Positions 23,524 through 32,211 of a DNA stretch of 64,000 nt are shown in pieces. Location of the stretch: assembly GCF_051192575.1 (NCBI RefSeq), contig NZ_JBPJSQ010000001.1, positions 186,001 through 250,000 of the forward strand, read 5' to 3'. The DNA is from Aestuariimicrobium soli. Lineage in GTDB: Bacteria > Actinomycetota > Actinomycetes > Propionibacteriales > Propionibacteriaceae. The notes beneath the pieces were generated by a model. That model worked only from the letters and a program-made list of their open reading frames with translations, did not search any database and was not told the DNA's origin. How positions within the stretch are numbered: the stretch's first letter is position 1; each line of letters begins with the position of its first letter. The position numbers and the translations under genes were made by a program.

Positions 23524-25545
23524 GTGTCCATCTCGTTCAGCGTCCAACGTTCAGGCCAGACCAGCCAGGAGACGCGCGAGACCACGACCACCGGGATCGA
23601 CCTGTTCGGCGACGACCGCACCGTCGTCGCCATGCGGGTCAACGGTGAGACCCTCGACCTGCAGCGTGAGCTGGCCGACGGTGACGTCGTGGAGCCCGTC
23701 GAGATCACCTCGGACGAGGGCCTGTCGATCCTGCGGCACTCGGCCGCCCACGTCACCGCCCAAGCGCTGCAGCTGCTGCGCGCCGACGCCAAGCTCGGTA
23801 TCGGCCCGCCCATCGTCGACGGCTTCTACTACGACTTCCAGACCGAGCCCGTCACCCCCGACGACCTCAGGGAACTGCAGAAGCTGATGGGGCGCATCGT
23901 CAAGGAGCGGCAGCGGTTCGTCCGTCGCGTCGTTTCGGACGAACAGGCGCGGGCCGAGTTGGCCGACGAGCCGTTCAAGCTCGAGCTGATCGGTCTGAAG
24001 GGCAACTCGTCCGACGACGACGGCTCCTCGGTCGAGGTGGGGGCGGGCGAGCTGACCATCTACGACAACGTGCGCCGCACCGGCGAGGTCGCTTGGAAGG
24101 ACCTCTGCCGTGGCCCTCACGTGCCGCACACCGGCTACCTGCAGGCGGTCGCGCTCACCCGCTCGTCTGCCGCGTACTGGCGGGGCGATCAGGCGAACGC
24201 TTCGCTGCAGCGCGTCTACGGCACCGCCTGGGCGACCAAGGAGGATCTGCAGGCGCACCAGCACCGCCTCGAGGAGGCCGCCAAGCGCGACCACCGCAAG
24301 CTGGGTGCCGAGCTCGACCTGTTCAGCTTCCCCGAGGAGCTGGGCTCGGGCCTGCCCGTCTTCCACCCGCGCGGTGGCGTCATCAAGCGCGAGATGGAGG
24401 ACTACGTGCGCCAGGCCCACCTGGACCACGGCTTCCTCTACGTGGGCACTCCGCACATCTCGAAGGAGGGGCTGTTCCACACCTCGGGTCACCTGCCGTA
24501 CTACGGCGAAGGCATGTTCCCGGCGCTCGACGACGACGGTCAGCCCTACCGGCTGAAGGCGATGAACTGCCCGATGCACAACCTGATCTACCAGTCGCGG
24601 CAGCGTTCCTACCGCGAGCTACCGCTGAGGTTCTTCGAGTTTGGCACCGTCTACCGCAACGAGAAGTCGGGGGTCGTGCACGGCCTGACCCGCGTGCGCG
24701 CCCTCACCCAGGACGACTCGCACAGCTACTGCACCCCCGAGCAGGCACCCGACGAGGTGCGTCACCTGCTGGGCTTCGTGCTGAAGCTGCTGCGCGACTT
24801 CGGGCTCGACGAGTACTACCTGGAGATCTCGACCCGCGACGAGGACGGCAAGAAGAAGGACAAGTTCATCGGCTCCGACGAGCAGTGGGCCGACGCCACG
24901 GCCCTGCTGCAGCGGATCGCGGACGAGTTCGGCGCCGAGCACGGCATCGCCGTGGTGCCCGACCCGGGCGGTGCGGCCTTCTACGGGCCCAAGATCTCGG
25001 TGCAGGCCAAGGACGCCATCGGCCGCACCTGGCAGATGTCGACGGTGCAGTACGACTTCTCGCAGCCGCAGGGGTTCGGGCTGACCTACACCGCCACCGA
25101 CGGCAGCCACCAGCAGCCGGTGATGATCCACTCGGCCAAGTTCGGTTCGATCGAGCGGTTCATCGGTGTGCTGGTCGAGCACTACGCGGGCGCGTTCCCG
25201 GCGTGGTTGTCGCCGGTGCAGGTCGCGGGCATTCCGGTGGCGGGGGAGTTCAACGACCACCTGTTCGCGGTGGCCGACCGGCTGCGGGCCGTCGGTGTGC
25301 GCGTCGAGGTCGACGATTCCGACGACCGCTTCCCCAAGAAGATCCGCAACGCCCAGAAGCAGAAGTCACCGTTCATGCTGATCGCCGGCGGTGAGGATCG
25401 CGACGCTGGCGCCGTCAGCTTCCGGTACCGCGACGGCTCGCAGCGCAATGGTGTGCCGGTCGAGCAGGCCGTGACCGAGATCGCGGAGTGGGTGCGCAGT
25501 CGCCGCAACGACTCGCCGACGGCCGCGAGCTTCGGCGAGGCCTGA
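23524..25545 (+). CDS. thrS: Threonyl-tRNA synthetase
   Basis: 673-residue class II synthetase. An N-terminal TGS-like part, then the editing domain (HSAAHVTAQAL with the HxxxH pair; CRGPHVPHTG), then the catalytic core: MNCPMH with the zinc cysteine, motif 2 FGTVYRNEKSGVVHGLTRVR, zinc His in TQDDSHSY and in MIHSAKFGS, and the C-terminal anticodon domain. The start is GTG 23524 (GAAAGG site 7 bases upstream); GTG 23521 is also possible. A CAGAAT -10 candidate lies at 23466-23471. Heads the thrS-HIT-PIP synthase-acyltransferase-pimA operon. Confidence 0.97.
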   Translation: MSISFSVQRSGQTSQETRETTTTGIDLFGDDRTVVAMRVNGETLDLQRELADGDVVEPVEITSDEGLSILRHSAAHVTAQALQLLRADAKLGIGPPIVDGFYYDFQTEPVTPDDLRELQKLMGRIVKERQRFVRRVVSDEQARAELADEPFKLELIGLKGNSSDDDGSSVEVGAGELTIYDNVRRTGEVAWKDLCRGPHVPHTGYLQAVALTRSSAAYWRGDQANASLQRVYGTAWATKEDLQAHQHRLEEAAKRDHRKLGAELDLFSFPEELGSGLPVFHPRGGVIKREMEDYVRQAHLDHGFLYVGTPHISKEGLFHTSGHLPYYGEGMFPALDDDGQPYRLKAMNCPMHNLIYQSRQRSYRELPLRFFEFGTVYRNEKSGVVHGLTRVRALTQDDSHSYCTPEQAPDEVRHLLGFVLKLLRDFGLDEYYLEISTRDEDGKKKDKFIGSDEQWADATALLQRIADEFGAEHGIAVVPDPGGAAFYGPKISVQAKDAIGRTWQMSTVQYDFSQPQGFGLTYTATDGSHQQPVMIHSAKFGSIERFIGVLVEHYAGAFPAWLSPVQVAGIPVAGEFNDHLFAVADRLRAVGVRVEVDDSDDRFPKKIRNAQKQKSPFMLIAGGEDRDAGAVSFRYRDGSQRNGVPVEQAVTEIAEWVRSRRNDSPTAASFGEA

Positions 25546-25548
25546 GCG

Positions 25549-26106
25549 GTGAGTGGCGAGACCGACGCGATCGAGTTCGCGGGGGTCCCGGACGCGTTCC
25601 AGCGCCTGTGGTCCCCCTACCGGATGGCCTACATCCAGGGTGAGAACAAGCCGGCGGACGACTCGTCCGGCGCCTGCCCGTTCTGCCGCATCCCCGACGA
25701 GTCCGACGAGGACGGGCTGGTCGTGCGCCGTGGCGAGCTCTGCTACGTGGTGATGAACCTCTACCCGTACAACTCCGGGCACCTGCTGGTCTGCCCCTAC
25801 CGGCACCTGTCCGACCTGACGGAGCTCACGGCCGCCGAGGCCGCCGAGCTGACGCTGTTGAGTCAGGAGGCAATGACCACCCTGCGCGCCGTGAGTCACC
25901 CCGCCGGGTTCAACCTGGGGCTCAACCAGGGCGAGGTGGCCGGCGCCGGCATCGCCGCCCACCTGCACCAGCACGTGGTGCCGCGCTGGCAGGGCGATGC
26001 GAACTTCCTGCCGATCATCGGACGAAGCCGGGCCCTGCCCCAGCTGCTCGGTGATGCCCGACAGCAACTGGCCGACGGCTGGGTGACGACGGGAGGCAAC
26101 CGCTGA
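25549..26106 (+). CDS. HIT family nucleotide phosphorylase/hydrolase
   Basis: 185 residues with the histidine triad HLHQHVVPRW and an upstream CPFCRIP zinc-like pair. The best-studied relative in this position is the mycobacterial Ap4A phosphorylase (Rv2613c); activity here is inferred from that. GTG 25549 follows the thrS stop by 3 bases, and its TGA overlaps the next ATG (TGATG). Confidence 0.92.
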   Translation: MSGETDAIEFAGVPDAFQRLWSPYRMAYIQGENKPADDSSGACPFCRIPDESDEDGLVVRRGELCYVVMNLYPYNSGHLLVCPYRHLSDLTELTAAEAAELTLLSQEAMTTLRAVSHPAGFNLGLNQGEVAGAGIAAHLHQHVVPRWQGDANFLPIIGRSRALPQLLGDARQQLADGWVTTGGNR

Positions 26107-26726
26107 TGTTGGAGCGATTCCGCCGCTACTGGTCGATGGCGATGACGCCTCCCGCCAAGCTGTTCATCCGGCTGGGCATCAGCCCCGACGCCATCACCTG
26201 GGCCGGCACGGTGCTCACCGTCGCGATCGCCATCACCTGTTTCAGCCAGGGGTGGCTGTGGCAGGGGGCGATCGCCCTGGGCGTCTTCATCCTCTCCGAC
26301 GGTGTCGACGGCGAGATGGCCCGCCGCACCGGCCGCACCTCGACCTGGGGGGCATTCCTCGACTCGTCCCTCGACCGAATCGGCGACGGAGCCGTGTTCG
26401 GCGGCATCCTGCTCTACTACGCCGGCCCCGGCGACTCGGTGGTGTGGGCGGGGGTGGCCCTCGGCGCGCTGGTGATGGGTCAGGTGACCAGCTACGTCAA
26501 GGCCCGCGGCGAGTCGCTGTCCTACCGGGTCGTCGGCGGGCTGGCCGCGCGGGCCGATCGCATTCTCGCCCTACTGCTCGGCGCCCTGCTGGCCGGGTTC
26601 GGGCTGTGGTGGGCGTTGCCCGTGGCCCTGTGCTGGCTGTTCGTCGCCAGCACCATCACCGTCGGCCAGCGCATGGCCCAGGTGCATCGGCAGGCCACGG
26701 CCGGCGACCGCGAGAACGCGGCGTGA
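26106..26726 (+). CDS. pgsA: Phosphatidylinositol phosphate synthase (CDP-alcohol phosphotransferase)
   Basis: 206-residue membrane enzyme. The CDP-alcohol phosphotransferase signature DGVDGEMARR...G...D...D is complete (from about residue 66). In actinobacteria this gene makes phosphatidylinositol phosphate from CDP-diacylglycerol and inositol phosphate, the lipid anchor for PIMs. It is placed between the HIT gene and the PIM acyltransferase, as in Mycobacterium, which supports the assignment over other family members. Both ends overlap the neighbours (TGATG and GTGA). Confidence 0.92.
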   Translation: MLERFRRYWSMAMTPPAKLFIRLGISPDAITWAGTVLTVAIAITCFSQGWLWQGAIALGVFILSDGVDGEMARRTGRTSTWGAFLDSSLDRIGDGAVFGGILLYYAGPGDSVVWAGVALGALVMGQVTSYVKARGESLSYRVVGGLAARADRILALLLGALLAGFGLWWALPVALCWLFVASTITVGQRMAQVHRQATAGDRENAA

Positions 26727-27604
26727 AGCGGGTTCCCGGCGACCTGCGCGACCAGCTTGTCGCCGGGTCGTTGCAGGCTGCCGGGCGGGTACCCTGGCCG
26801 GTCTGGCGACCCATGGCCGGCGTGGCGGCGGGGGTGCTGGCGGCTCGTCCCAACGACGCCGTGCGCCAGTGGCAGGCCAATGTCGCGGCCCTCACCGGCG
26901 CGGTGCCCGACCGGGCGCTGACGGCGCGGGCCCTGTCGAGCTGGGCCCGCAACACCGTCACCTCGCTGCAGTTGGGCCGACTGTCGGCGCGGCAGATCGT
27001 CGACCGGATCGTGATGGACCCCGAACAGGAGCACCGATTGCGCTCGACGGCGGCCACCCGCGGGGTGGTGCTGGCCCTGCCGCACATGGGCTCCTGGGAT
27101 CTGGCCGGCGCGTGGGCCTGCGCCGTCGGCATGCCGGTGGCGACCGTCGCCGAAGAGCTCGGACGACGCGAGTTCGCCCTGTTCGTGCGCGAACGTGAGC
27201 GCCTCGGGTTCACCGTGTACGGACACCGCGACCCGACCGTCACCGAGAAGCTGGTGGCCGACTCGCGGGCGAACAAGCTCATCTGTCTGCTCGTCGACCG
27301 CAACTTCAGCCGCGGAGGCGCCCCGGTGCTCTGGCCGGGGCCTGAACCGGTGCCCTCGCGGATGCCGGTGGGGCCGGCCCACGTGGCCTGCGAGTCGGGT
27401 GCCCTGCTGATGGGGCTGTCATCGTCGTTCGAGGGTGACCGGCTGCGCCTGCAGCTCTCCGACCCCATCGAGCCCGATCCGGCGGCGCCGAACCGCATGC
27501 GCCGCTACCAGGCGATGATGCAGCAGGTCTGTGACTTCTTCGCCGACCGCGTCGTCGAGCGCCCCGAGGACTGGCACATGCTGCAGCCGGTGTTCACCCC
27601 GTGA
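26723..27604 (+). CDS. patA: Phosphatidylinositol mannoside acyltransferase
   Basis: 293-residue member of the LpxL/HtrB-like acyltransferase family, with the catalytic HMGSWD (HxxxxD) motif and the VDRNFSRGG segment. In PIM synthesis it adds a fatty acid to the mannose of PIM1/PIM2. The GTG start at 26723 overlaps the PIP synthase stop. A 15-base tandem repeat begins at its stop codon. Confidence 0.92.
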   Translation: MKRVPGDLRDQLVAGSLQAAGRVPWPVWRPMAGVAAGVLAARPNDAVRQWQANVAALTGAVPDRALTARALSSWARNTVTSLQLGRLSARQIVDRIVMDPEQEHRLRSTAATRGVVLALPHMGSWDLAGAWACAVGMPVATVAEELGRREFALFVRERERLGFTVYGHRDPTVTEKLVADSRANKLICLLVDRNFSRGGAPVLWPGPEPVPSRMPVGPAHVACESGALLMGLSSSFEGDRLRLQLSDPIEPDPAAPNRMRRYQAMMQQVCDFFADRVVERPEDWHMLQPVFTP

Positions 27605-27662
27605 GGACAGCGGTGGGGAGGACAGTGGTGGGGAGGCCAGCGGTGGGGAGGCCGGCGGCATG
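27603..27662 (+). repeat. Four tandem 15-bp repeats between patA and pimA
   Basis: Four consecutive 15-base units (27603-27617, 27618-27632, 27633-27647, 27648-27662), consensus GAGGACAGCGGTGGG, the last degenerating into the pimA start. Every junction reads GGGGAGG, so the array carries serial Shine-Dalgarno-like sites ahead of pimA. It is open in the pimA frame (EDSGG-type pentapeptides). Confidence 0.85.
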
Positions 27663-28757
27663 AGGGTGGCCATGATCTGCCCCTACTCGTTCACCGAGCC
27701 CGGGGGAGTGCAGAATCACGTGCTCGGCCTGGGCGGGTGGATGTCGACGCACGGCCACGAGGTCGCCATCCTCGGCCCCGGCGCCGCCGATCCGGCCCGG
27801 CTGGCGGCGCACGGGCTCTCGTCCGGGCAACTGACCAGTCTGGGCCGCTCGCTGCCGGTGCCCTACAACGGGTCGGTGGCGCGCATCACCTTCGGCCCGC
27901 GCACCCACCGGCGCGTCGGGGCGTGGCTGCGGCGGGTGCGTCCCGACGTCATTCACGTGCACGAACCGATCACGCCGTCGGCGTCGGTGCACGCGCTGTG
28001 GCAGGCCAACGCCCCCGTGGTGGCCACCTTCCACACGGCCACCCCGGGTTCGCGGACGATGCGCCTGGCGGGTCGAACGATGGCGGGCACCATCGCCGCG
28101 ATCGACGCCGGGATCGCGGTCTCCGCGGTGGCCCGCGAGGTCGCCCGGCAGCACATCGGCGTCGAGGCGCAGGTGATCGGCAACGGCATCACCCTGGCCG
28201 ATCACCCCGAGCGCACCGGTGGGCAGGGCTGGCGGGGCGGTGACCGGGCACGGATCACGTTCATCGGCCGCTACGACGAGCCGCGCAAGGGATTCGCCGT
28301 CTTCACCCGAGCCATCGAGCTCGTCCGTCGACGCCATCCGCTGGTCGACGTGGTGGTCGCCGGCTCGGGGAGTCGACGCAGCGTGCCGGGAGTGCGGTTC
28401 GTGGGGCGGCTGAGCGACCACGAGCGCAACCAGCTGCTGGCCACCTCGGATGTGTACGTGGCCCCCCACACGGGTCGCGAGTCGTTCGGCATCGTGCTGC
28501 TGGAGGCGCTGGCTTCGGGCACCCCGGTGGTCGCCAGCTCGCTGCCGGCCTTCCGGGAGGTGCTCGAGGGCGGCGAGGGTCCCCTGGGTCGCGTCGTCGA
28601 GGTGGGCGATCCGCAGGCCCTGGCCACCGGGATCCTGGCCAGCCTCGGCGACCTCGACCATGACCCCGGCCCGGGTCGGGCGAGGGCCGAGGAGTTCGAC
28701 TGGTCGCGGATCGCGCCGCGGATCGAGCGAGTCTTCCACTCCGTACTGTCGGGTTAG
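27660..28757 (+). CDS. pimA: Phosphatidylinositol alpha-mannosyltransferase
   Basis: 365-residue GT4 glycosyltransferase that adds the first mannose from GDP-mannose to phosphatidylinositol at the inner membrane face. N-terminal MRVAMICPYSFTEPGGVQ with the GGVQ acceptor loop, HVHEP, and the C-terminal nucleotide-sugar site (GRESFGIVLLEALASGTPVV, with the EX7E pair). I start at ATG 27660; reading farther upstream only adds the repeat-coded residues. Its TAG stop (28755-28757) is also the start of the next promoter -10 box. Confidence 0.94.
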   Translation: MRVAMICPYSFTEPGGVQNHVLGLGGWMSTHGHEVAILGPGAADPARLAAHGLSSGQLTSLGRSLPVPYNGSVARITFGPRTHRRVGAWLRRVRPDVIHVHEPITPSASVHALWQANAPVVATFHTATPGSRTMRLAGRTMAGTIAAIDAGIAVSAVAREVARQHIGVEAQVIGNGITLADHPERTGGQGWRGGDRARITFIGRYDEPRKGFAVFTRAIELVRRRHPLVDVVVAGSGSRRSVPGVRFVGRLSDHERNQLLATSDVYVAPHTGRESFGIVLLEALASGTPVVASSLPAFREVLEGGEGPLGRVVEVGDPQALATGILASLGDLDHDPGPGRARAEEFDWSRIAPRIERVFHSVLSG

Positions 28758-28760
28758 CAT
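28755..28760 (+). promoter_or_regulatory. -10 box TAGCAT overlapping the pimA stop codon
   Basis: TAGCAT lies exactly 6 bases before the GTG start at 28767, giving a leaderless transcript for the next gene; its first three bases are the pimA TAG stop. Confidence 0.6.
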
Positions 28761-28766
28761 GGCCGG

Positions 28767-29336
28767 GTGGCCAGCTACGACACCGACCGGGTACTGACGC
28801 TGCCCAATCTGTTGTCGCTGCTGCGCCTGCTCGGCGTGCCCGTGTTCGTCTGGTTGGTGCTCGGCCACCACGACGTGGCCGCCGTGGTGCTGTTGGCGCT
28901 GGCCGGGGCCAGCGACTGGCTCGACGGGCATCTGGCCAGACGCTGGCACCAGACCTCGCGCGTGGGGCAAATGCTCGACCCGGTGGCCGACCGGTTGTCG
29001 ATCGTGGCGGTGGTGACCGTGCTGGCCGTGCGAGACATCGTGCCGTGGTGGTTGGTGGTGGCGCTGGTGGCCCGCGACCTGGTGCTGCTCGCTCTGGTGC
29101 CCGTGCTGCGGCGGCGCGGCTGGACGTCGCTGCCGGTGCACCTGATGGGCAAGTTGGGCACGTTCTGTCTGTTGTACGCCTTCCCCCTGGTGCTGCTCGG
29201 GCAGGGCGACTTCCCCGGCGCCACGCTGGTGCTGGTGATCGGCTGGGCCTTCGCCATCTGGGGCGTGGGTCTGTACTGGTGGGCCGGCCTGGTCTACGTG
29301 CTGCAGACGCGGCGACTGATGGGAGCGACGAGATGA
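28767..29336 (+). CDS. CDP-alcohol phosphotransferase (phosphatidylglycerophosphate/cardiolipin synthase type)
   Basis: 189-residue membrane enzyme with the full signature SDWLDGHLARR...G...DPVAD and about five helices. By position (before DUF881-sbp-DUF881-gcvH-garA) it matches mycobacterial PgsA3; the polar head group it transfers (glycerol phosphate or phosphatidylglycerol) cannot be read from the sequence. Leaderless GTG start. Its TGA overlaps the next ATG. Confidence 0.88.
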   Translation: MASYDTDRVLTLPNLLSLLRLLGVPVFVWLVLGHHDVAAVVLLALAGASDWLDGHLARRWHQTSRVGQMLDPVADRLSIVAVVTVLAVRDIVPWWLVVALVARDLVLLALVPVLRRRGWTSLPVHLMGKLGTFCLLYAFPLVLLGQGDFPGATLVLVIGWAFAIWGVGLYWWAGLVYVLQTRRLMGATR

Positions 29337-30151
29337 GCGAACCGGGCCGCTGGCGCCGCCCCGACGCCAGCATGAGTCTGCTCACCGATCTGGTGGGCAC
29401 CGCCCTCGAGCCCGCCTACCGCACGGCGGCGGATCGTCCGGTGACCGCGTCGACCCGGCGGACGAGGCGCGCCTGGCTGGTCGTGGCCCTCGTGCTGGCC
29501 GGGGGACTGTTCGGCACGGCCGCCTTTCAGACCACCCAGCAGGCACCCGAGATGGCCAAGGAGCGGGCGACACTGATCGCCCAGATCCATCAGGCCCAGC
29601 AGGAGAACGAGACGCTCACGGGCACCCTGCAGCAGGTGCAGGGTGAAGTCGGACGACTCCAGGCCGCCCAACTCGGCTCGGGTTCGAGCGTGCAGGCCGA
29701 CGTCGATCGGCTGGGCCTGCTCACCGGGGCCAGCCCCGTCACGGGGCCGGGCATCGTGGTCACCGTCGACGACGCCGGCGGACTCTCGGGCACCGTCGAC
29801 CCGCAGTCGATCGTGGTCGACACCGACCTGCGACGCCTGGTCAACTCCCTGTGGGAGGCGGGTGCCGAGGCGATCGCCATCAACGGCCACCGCATCTCGA
29901 CCCGCACGGCCATCAGGGGAGCGGGCACCGCCATCACGGTCGACTACGTCTCGCTGAACCGGCCCTACCGGGTCGAGGTGATCGGCGACCCCAAGACGAT
30001 GCCCGCTCGGTTCAGCGGCACCACCGGCGGGCAGTTGTGGGACCTGCTGAAGCAGAACTACGGCATGCGTTACGAGATCACCACGGCCGACCGACTGGCC
30101 CTGCCGGCCGACCCGGGGCTCGGATTGCGCACCGCTAGGGTGGGGCCATGA
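29333..30151 (+). CDS. DUF881 protein
   Basis: 272 residues: short cytoplasmic N-terminus, one membrane helix (about residues 45-65), a coiled-coil segment (residues ~75-110) and the DUF881 domain (GPGIVVTVDDAGG; DLRRLVNSLWEAGAEAIAINGHRI). Relatives sit near cell-division or wall genes (YlxW/YlxX in Firmicutes); function unknown. The ATGA overlap couples it to the gene before. A paralogue follows two genes later. Confidence 0.9.
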   Translation: MSEPGRWRRPDASMSLLTDLVGTALEPAYRTAADRPVTASTRRTRRAWLVVALVLAGGLFGTAAFQTTQQAPEMAKERATLIAQIHQAQQENETLTGTLQQVQGEVGRLQAAQLGSGSSVQADVDRLGLLTGASPVTGPGIVVTVDDAGGLSGTVDPQSIVVDTDLRRLVNSLWEAGAEAIAINGHRISTRTAIRGAGTAITVDYVSLNRPYRVEVIGDPKTMPARFSGTTGGQLWDLLKQNYGMRYEITTADRLALPADPGLGLRTARVGP

Positions 30152-30480
30152 TCGCGATCTTGGGACTGGTGCTCGGCATCGTGCTGGGGCTCGTGCTCGA
30201 GCCGACCCTGCCGACCGCACTGGCGCCGTACCTGCCCATCATGATCGTGGCCGCCCTCGACGCCGTCTTCGGGGCGCTGCGGGCCTACCTGGAGCGGGTC
30301 TTCTCCGACCGGGTGTTCGTGGTCTCGTTCTTCTCGAACGTGCTGATCTCGGCGCTGATCGTCTTCCTGGGCGACCAGATCGGGGTCGGCTCGCAACTGG
30401 CCACCGGGGTGATCGTCGTGCTCGGCATTCGCATCTTCACCAACGCCGCCGCCATTCGGAGGGCCCTGCTGCATGCCTGA
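30148..30480 (+). CDS. sbp: Small basic protein (DUF1290, Sbp type)
   Basis: 110-residue membrane protein with three or four helices, of the Sbp family that lies between the two DUF881 genes in actinobacteria. Pattern: GIVLGLVLEPTLP, YLPIMIVAALDAVFGALRA, FVVSFFSNVLISALIVFLGDQIG. Function unknown; relatives lie in division gene clusters. It overlaps both DUF881 genes. Confidence 0.92.
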   Translation: MIAILGLVLGIVLGLVLEPTLPTALAPYLPIMIVAALDAVFGALRAYLERVFSDRVFVVSFFSNVLISALIVFLGDQIGVGSQLATGVIVVLGIRIFTNAAAIRRALLHA

Positions 30481-31210
30481 CGACCAGCCCACGCCCCGCA
30501 CCGCCCGGCAGTTGCTCGGCGACCTGCTGCGGCCCTCTCGCGCCCAGACGTTCATGGCCGCGGTGCTGTGCGTGCTCGCCATGGCCACGATCTGGCAGGT
30601 GCGGGCGCGCTCGGGTGACGACACCTATTCGGGCATGCGTCGCGCCGACCTGGTGCAGATCCTCGACCAGTTGAACACCAACGCCACCAAGCTGCGTTCC
30701 GACATCCAGGCGCAGGAGGCCGCCAAGCGGGAACTGCAGACCGGCGTCGACTCGCAGAAGGTTGCTGAGCAGAAGGCCACCGCCCGGCTCAAGGAACTGC
30801 AGGTGCTGGCCGGCACCGTCTCGGCCACCGGGCCCGGCATCGTGATCACGGTGGACGACCCCGGGGGGAAGGTTACCGGTGAACTGCTGCTCGACGCCGT
30901 CGAGGAGATGCGCGACGCCGGCGCCGAGGCGATCGACGTGAACGGGGTGCGCGTGGTCGCCCAGACCTGGTTCGGGGGCAGCGCCGGTGCGGTCACCGTC
31001 AACGGGGTTCCGCTGAAGGCGCCCTACACCCTCACCGTCATCGGTGAGGCGCACGCCCTCGAGGAGGGGGCTCGCTTCCGCGGGGGGCTGGTCTCGCAGG
31101 CGCAGGCGCCTCAGGTGGGTGCCCGGGTCTCGATCACCCGATCCGACCAGTTGACCATCACGTCGCTGCACCAGCCCAAGCAGCCCCAGTTCGCCGAGCC
31201 GAGCCGCTGA
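30473..31210 (+). CDS. DUF881 protein (second copy)
   Basis: 245 residues, same layout as the protein at 29333-30151: N-terminal helix (about 27-43), coiled coil (about 55-110), DUF881 domain with GPGIVITVDDPGG and AVEEMRDAGAEAIDVNGVRV. Eight bases overlap with sbp. The trio is arranged as in Mycobacterium (Rv1823-Rv1825). Confidence 0.9.
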   Translation: MPDDQPTPRTARQLLGDLLRPSRAQTFMAAVLCVLAMATIWQVRARSGDDTYSGMRRADLVQILDQLNTNATKLRSDIQAQEAAKRELQTGVDSQKVAEQKATARLKELQVLAGTVSATGPGIVITVDDPGGKVTGELLLDAVEEMRDAGAEAIDVNGVRVVAQTWFGGSAGAVTVNGVPLKAPYTLTVIGEAHALEEGARFRGGLVSQAQAPQVGARVSITRSDQLTITSLHQPKQPQFAEPSR

Positions 31211-31236
31211 CACGGCCGACGATTTTTCACTAGGGT
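31207..31236 (+). promoter_or_regulatory. Promoter of the gcvH-garA operon
   Basis: CTGACA (31207-31212), 18-base spacer, TAGGGT (31231-31236). It lies right at the stop of the DUF881 gene and gives a 5' leader of about 45 bases before gcvH, one of the few leadered starts here. Confidence 0.6.
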
Positions 31237-31287
31237 GTGCGCGAGGGGCAGGACCCGCCTGCCCGTCGACGCGACCGAGGAGCTCCA

Positions 31288-31674
31288 GTGTCCCGCTTTC
31301 CCGAAGACCTGAGGTACAGCCGCGAGCACGAGTGGGTGCGCGAGGGCAACGGTCGCAGCGTGCGCATCGGCATCACCGACTTCGCCGCCGAGGCCCTGGG
31401 TGACATCGTCTACGTCTCGCTGCCGACGGTCGGCGAAGAGGTCGTCGCCGGCGATTCGTGCGGTGAGTTGGAGTCGACCAAGAGCGTCTCCGACCTGTTC
31501 GCGCCCGTGTCGGGCGTGGTCACCGCCGTGAACGACGCCCTCGCGGAGGCGCCCGAAGCCGTCAACTCCGATCCCTTCGGCGACGGCTGGTTGTTCGAGG
31601 TCGAACTCGGCGACGGCGATGACGACGACGACCTGCTGGACTCCGACGAGTACGCCACCCACGTGGGTGAGTGA
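31288..31674 (+). CDS. gcvH: Glycine cleavage system H protein
   Basis: 128-residue lipoyl carrier that shuttles the aminomethyl group between the P, T and L proteins. Lipoylated Lys65 in ELESTKSVSD, and the YSREHEWV start. GTG 31288 has a GAGGAG site. The C-terminal tail is unusually acidic (DGDDDDDLLDSDEY). gcvP lies 2.5 kb downstream in the same block; gcvT is not in the window. Confidence 0.97.
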   Translation: MSRFPEDLRYSREHEWVREGNGRSVRIGITDFAAEALGDIVYVSLPTVGEEVVAGDSCGELESTKSVSDLFAPVSGVVTAVNDALAEAPEAVNSDPFGDGWLFEVELGDGDDDDDLLDSDEYATHVGE

Positions 31675-31701
31675 CCCGACCCCCGAAGGAGAGTGTCAGT
31701 C

Positions 31702-32211
31702 ATGATGCAATGCCCCCAGTGCGGACGAGACGTCGAGGTCAGCGCCAACTTCTGCCCCAACTGCGGCGCGAAGTTGGCCACCGGTCAGTCGTCCGAGGCC
31801 ACGCACACGATTCCTGCCGTCACCGATGAGCGGCAGAACCAGACCCACGAGTTCCCCACCGAGGTGCGCAACGCCATCCGCGACCTGCCCTCGGGCAGCG
31901 CCCTGCTGGTGGTGGAGCAGGGCCCCGACGAGGGTGCCCGATTCCTGCTCGACACCGACCAGACCTCTGCCGGGCGGCACACCGATTCGGGGATCTTCCT
32001 GGACGACGTCACCGTCTCGCGCCACCACGCCATGTTCGTGCGGGCGGGGAAGGGTTTCACCGTGCAGGACATGAGTAGCCTGAACGGCACCTACGTCAAC
32101 CGCACCCTGGTCGAGGGCCCCACCGACCTGCGCACCGGTGACGAGGTGCAGATCGGGAAGTACCGGATGATCTACTGCGCTCCCGAGGTGAGCGAGACCG
32201 GTCGGAACTGA
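31702..32211 (+). CDS. garA: FHA-domain regulator GarA/OdhI with N-terminal zinc ribbon
   Basis: 169 residues. The C-terminal FHA domain (SAGRHTDSGIFLDDVTVSRHH; SLNGTYVN) binds phosphothreonine and in relatives inhibits 2-oxoglutarate dehydrogenase and activates glutamate synthase under control of Ser/Thr kinases. Unlike mycobacterial GarA, the N-terminus is a zinc ribbon (CPQCG...CPNCG, residues ~4-23), and the kinase target ETTSVF is not present; EATHTI stands in about the same place. The best start is ATG 31702 (GGAG 10 bases upstream); ATG 31705 and GTG 31693 are alternatives. Confidence 0.9.
   Translation: MMQCPQCGRDVEVSANFCPNCGAKLATGQSSEATHTIPAVTDERQNQTHEFPTEVRNAIRDLPSGSALLVVEQGPDEGARFLLDTDQTSAGRHTDSGIFLDDVTVSRHHAMFVRAGKGFTVQDMSSLNGTYVNRTLVEGPTDLRTGDEVQIGKYRMIYCAPEVSETGRN

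Noticed and set aside
27603..27662. CRISPR-like array
   Set aside because: Units are directly adjacent without spacers and only 15 bases long; it is a minisatellite.
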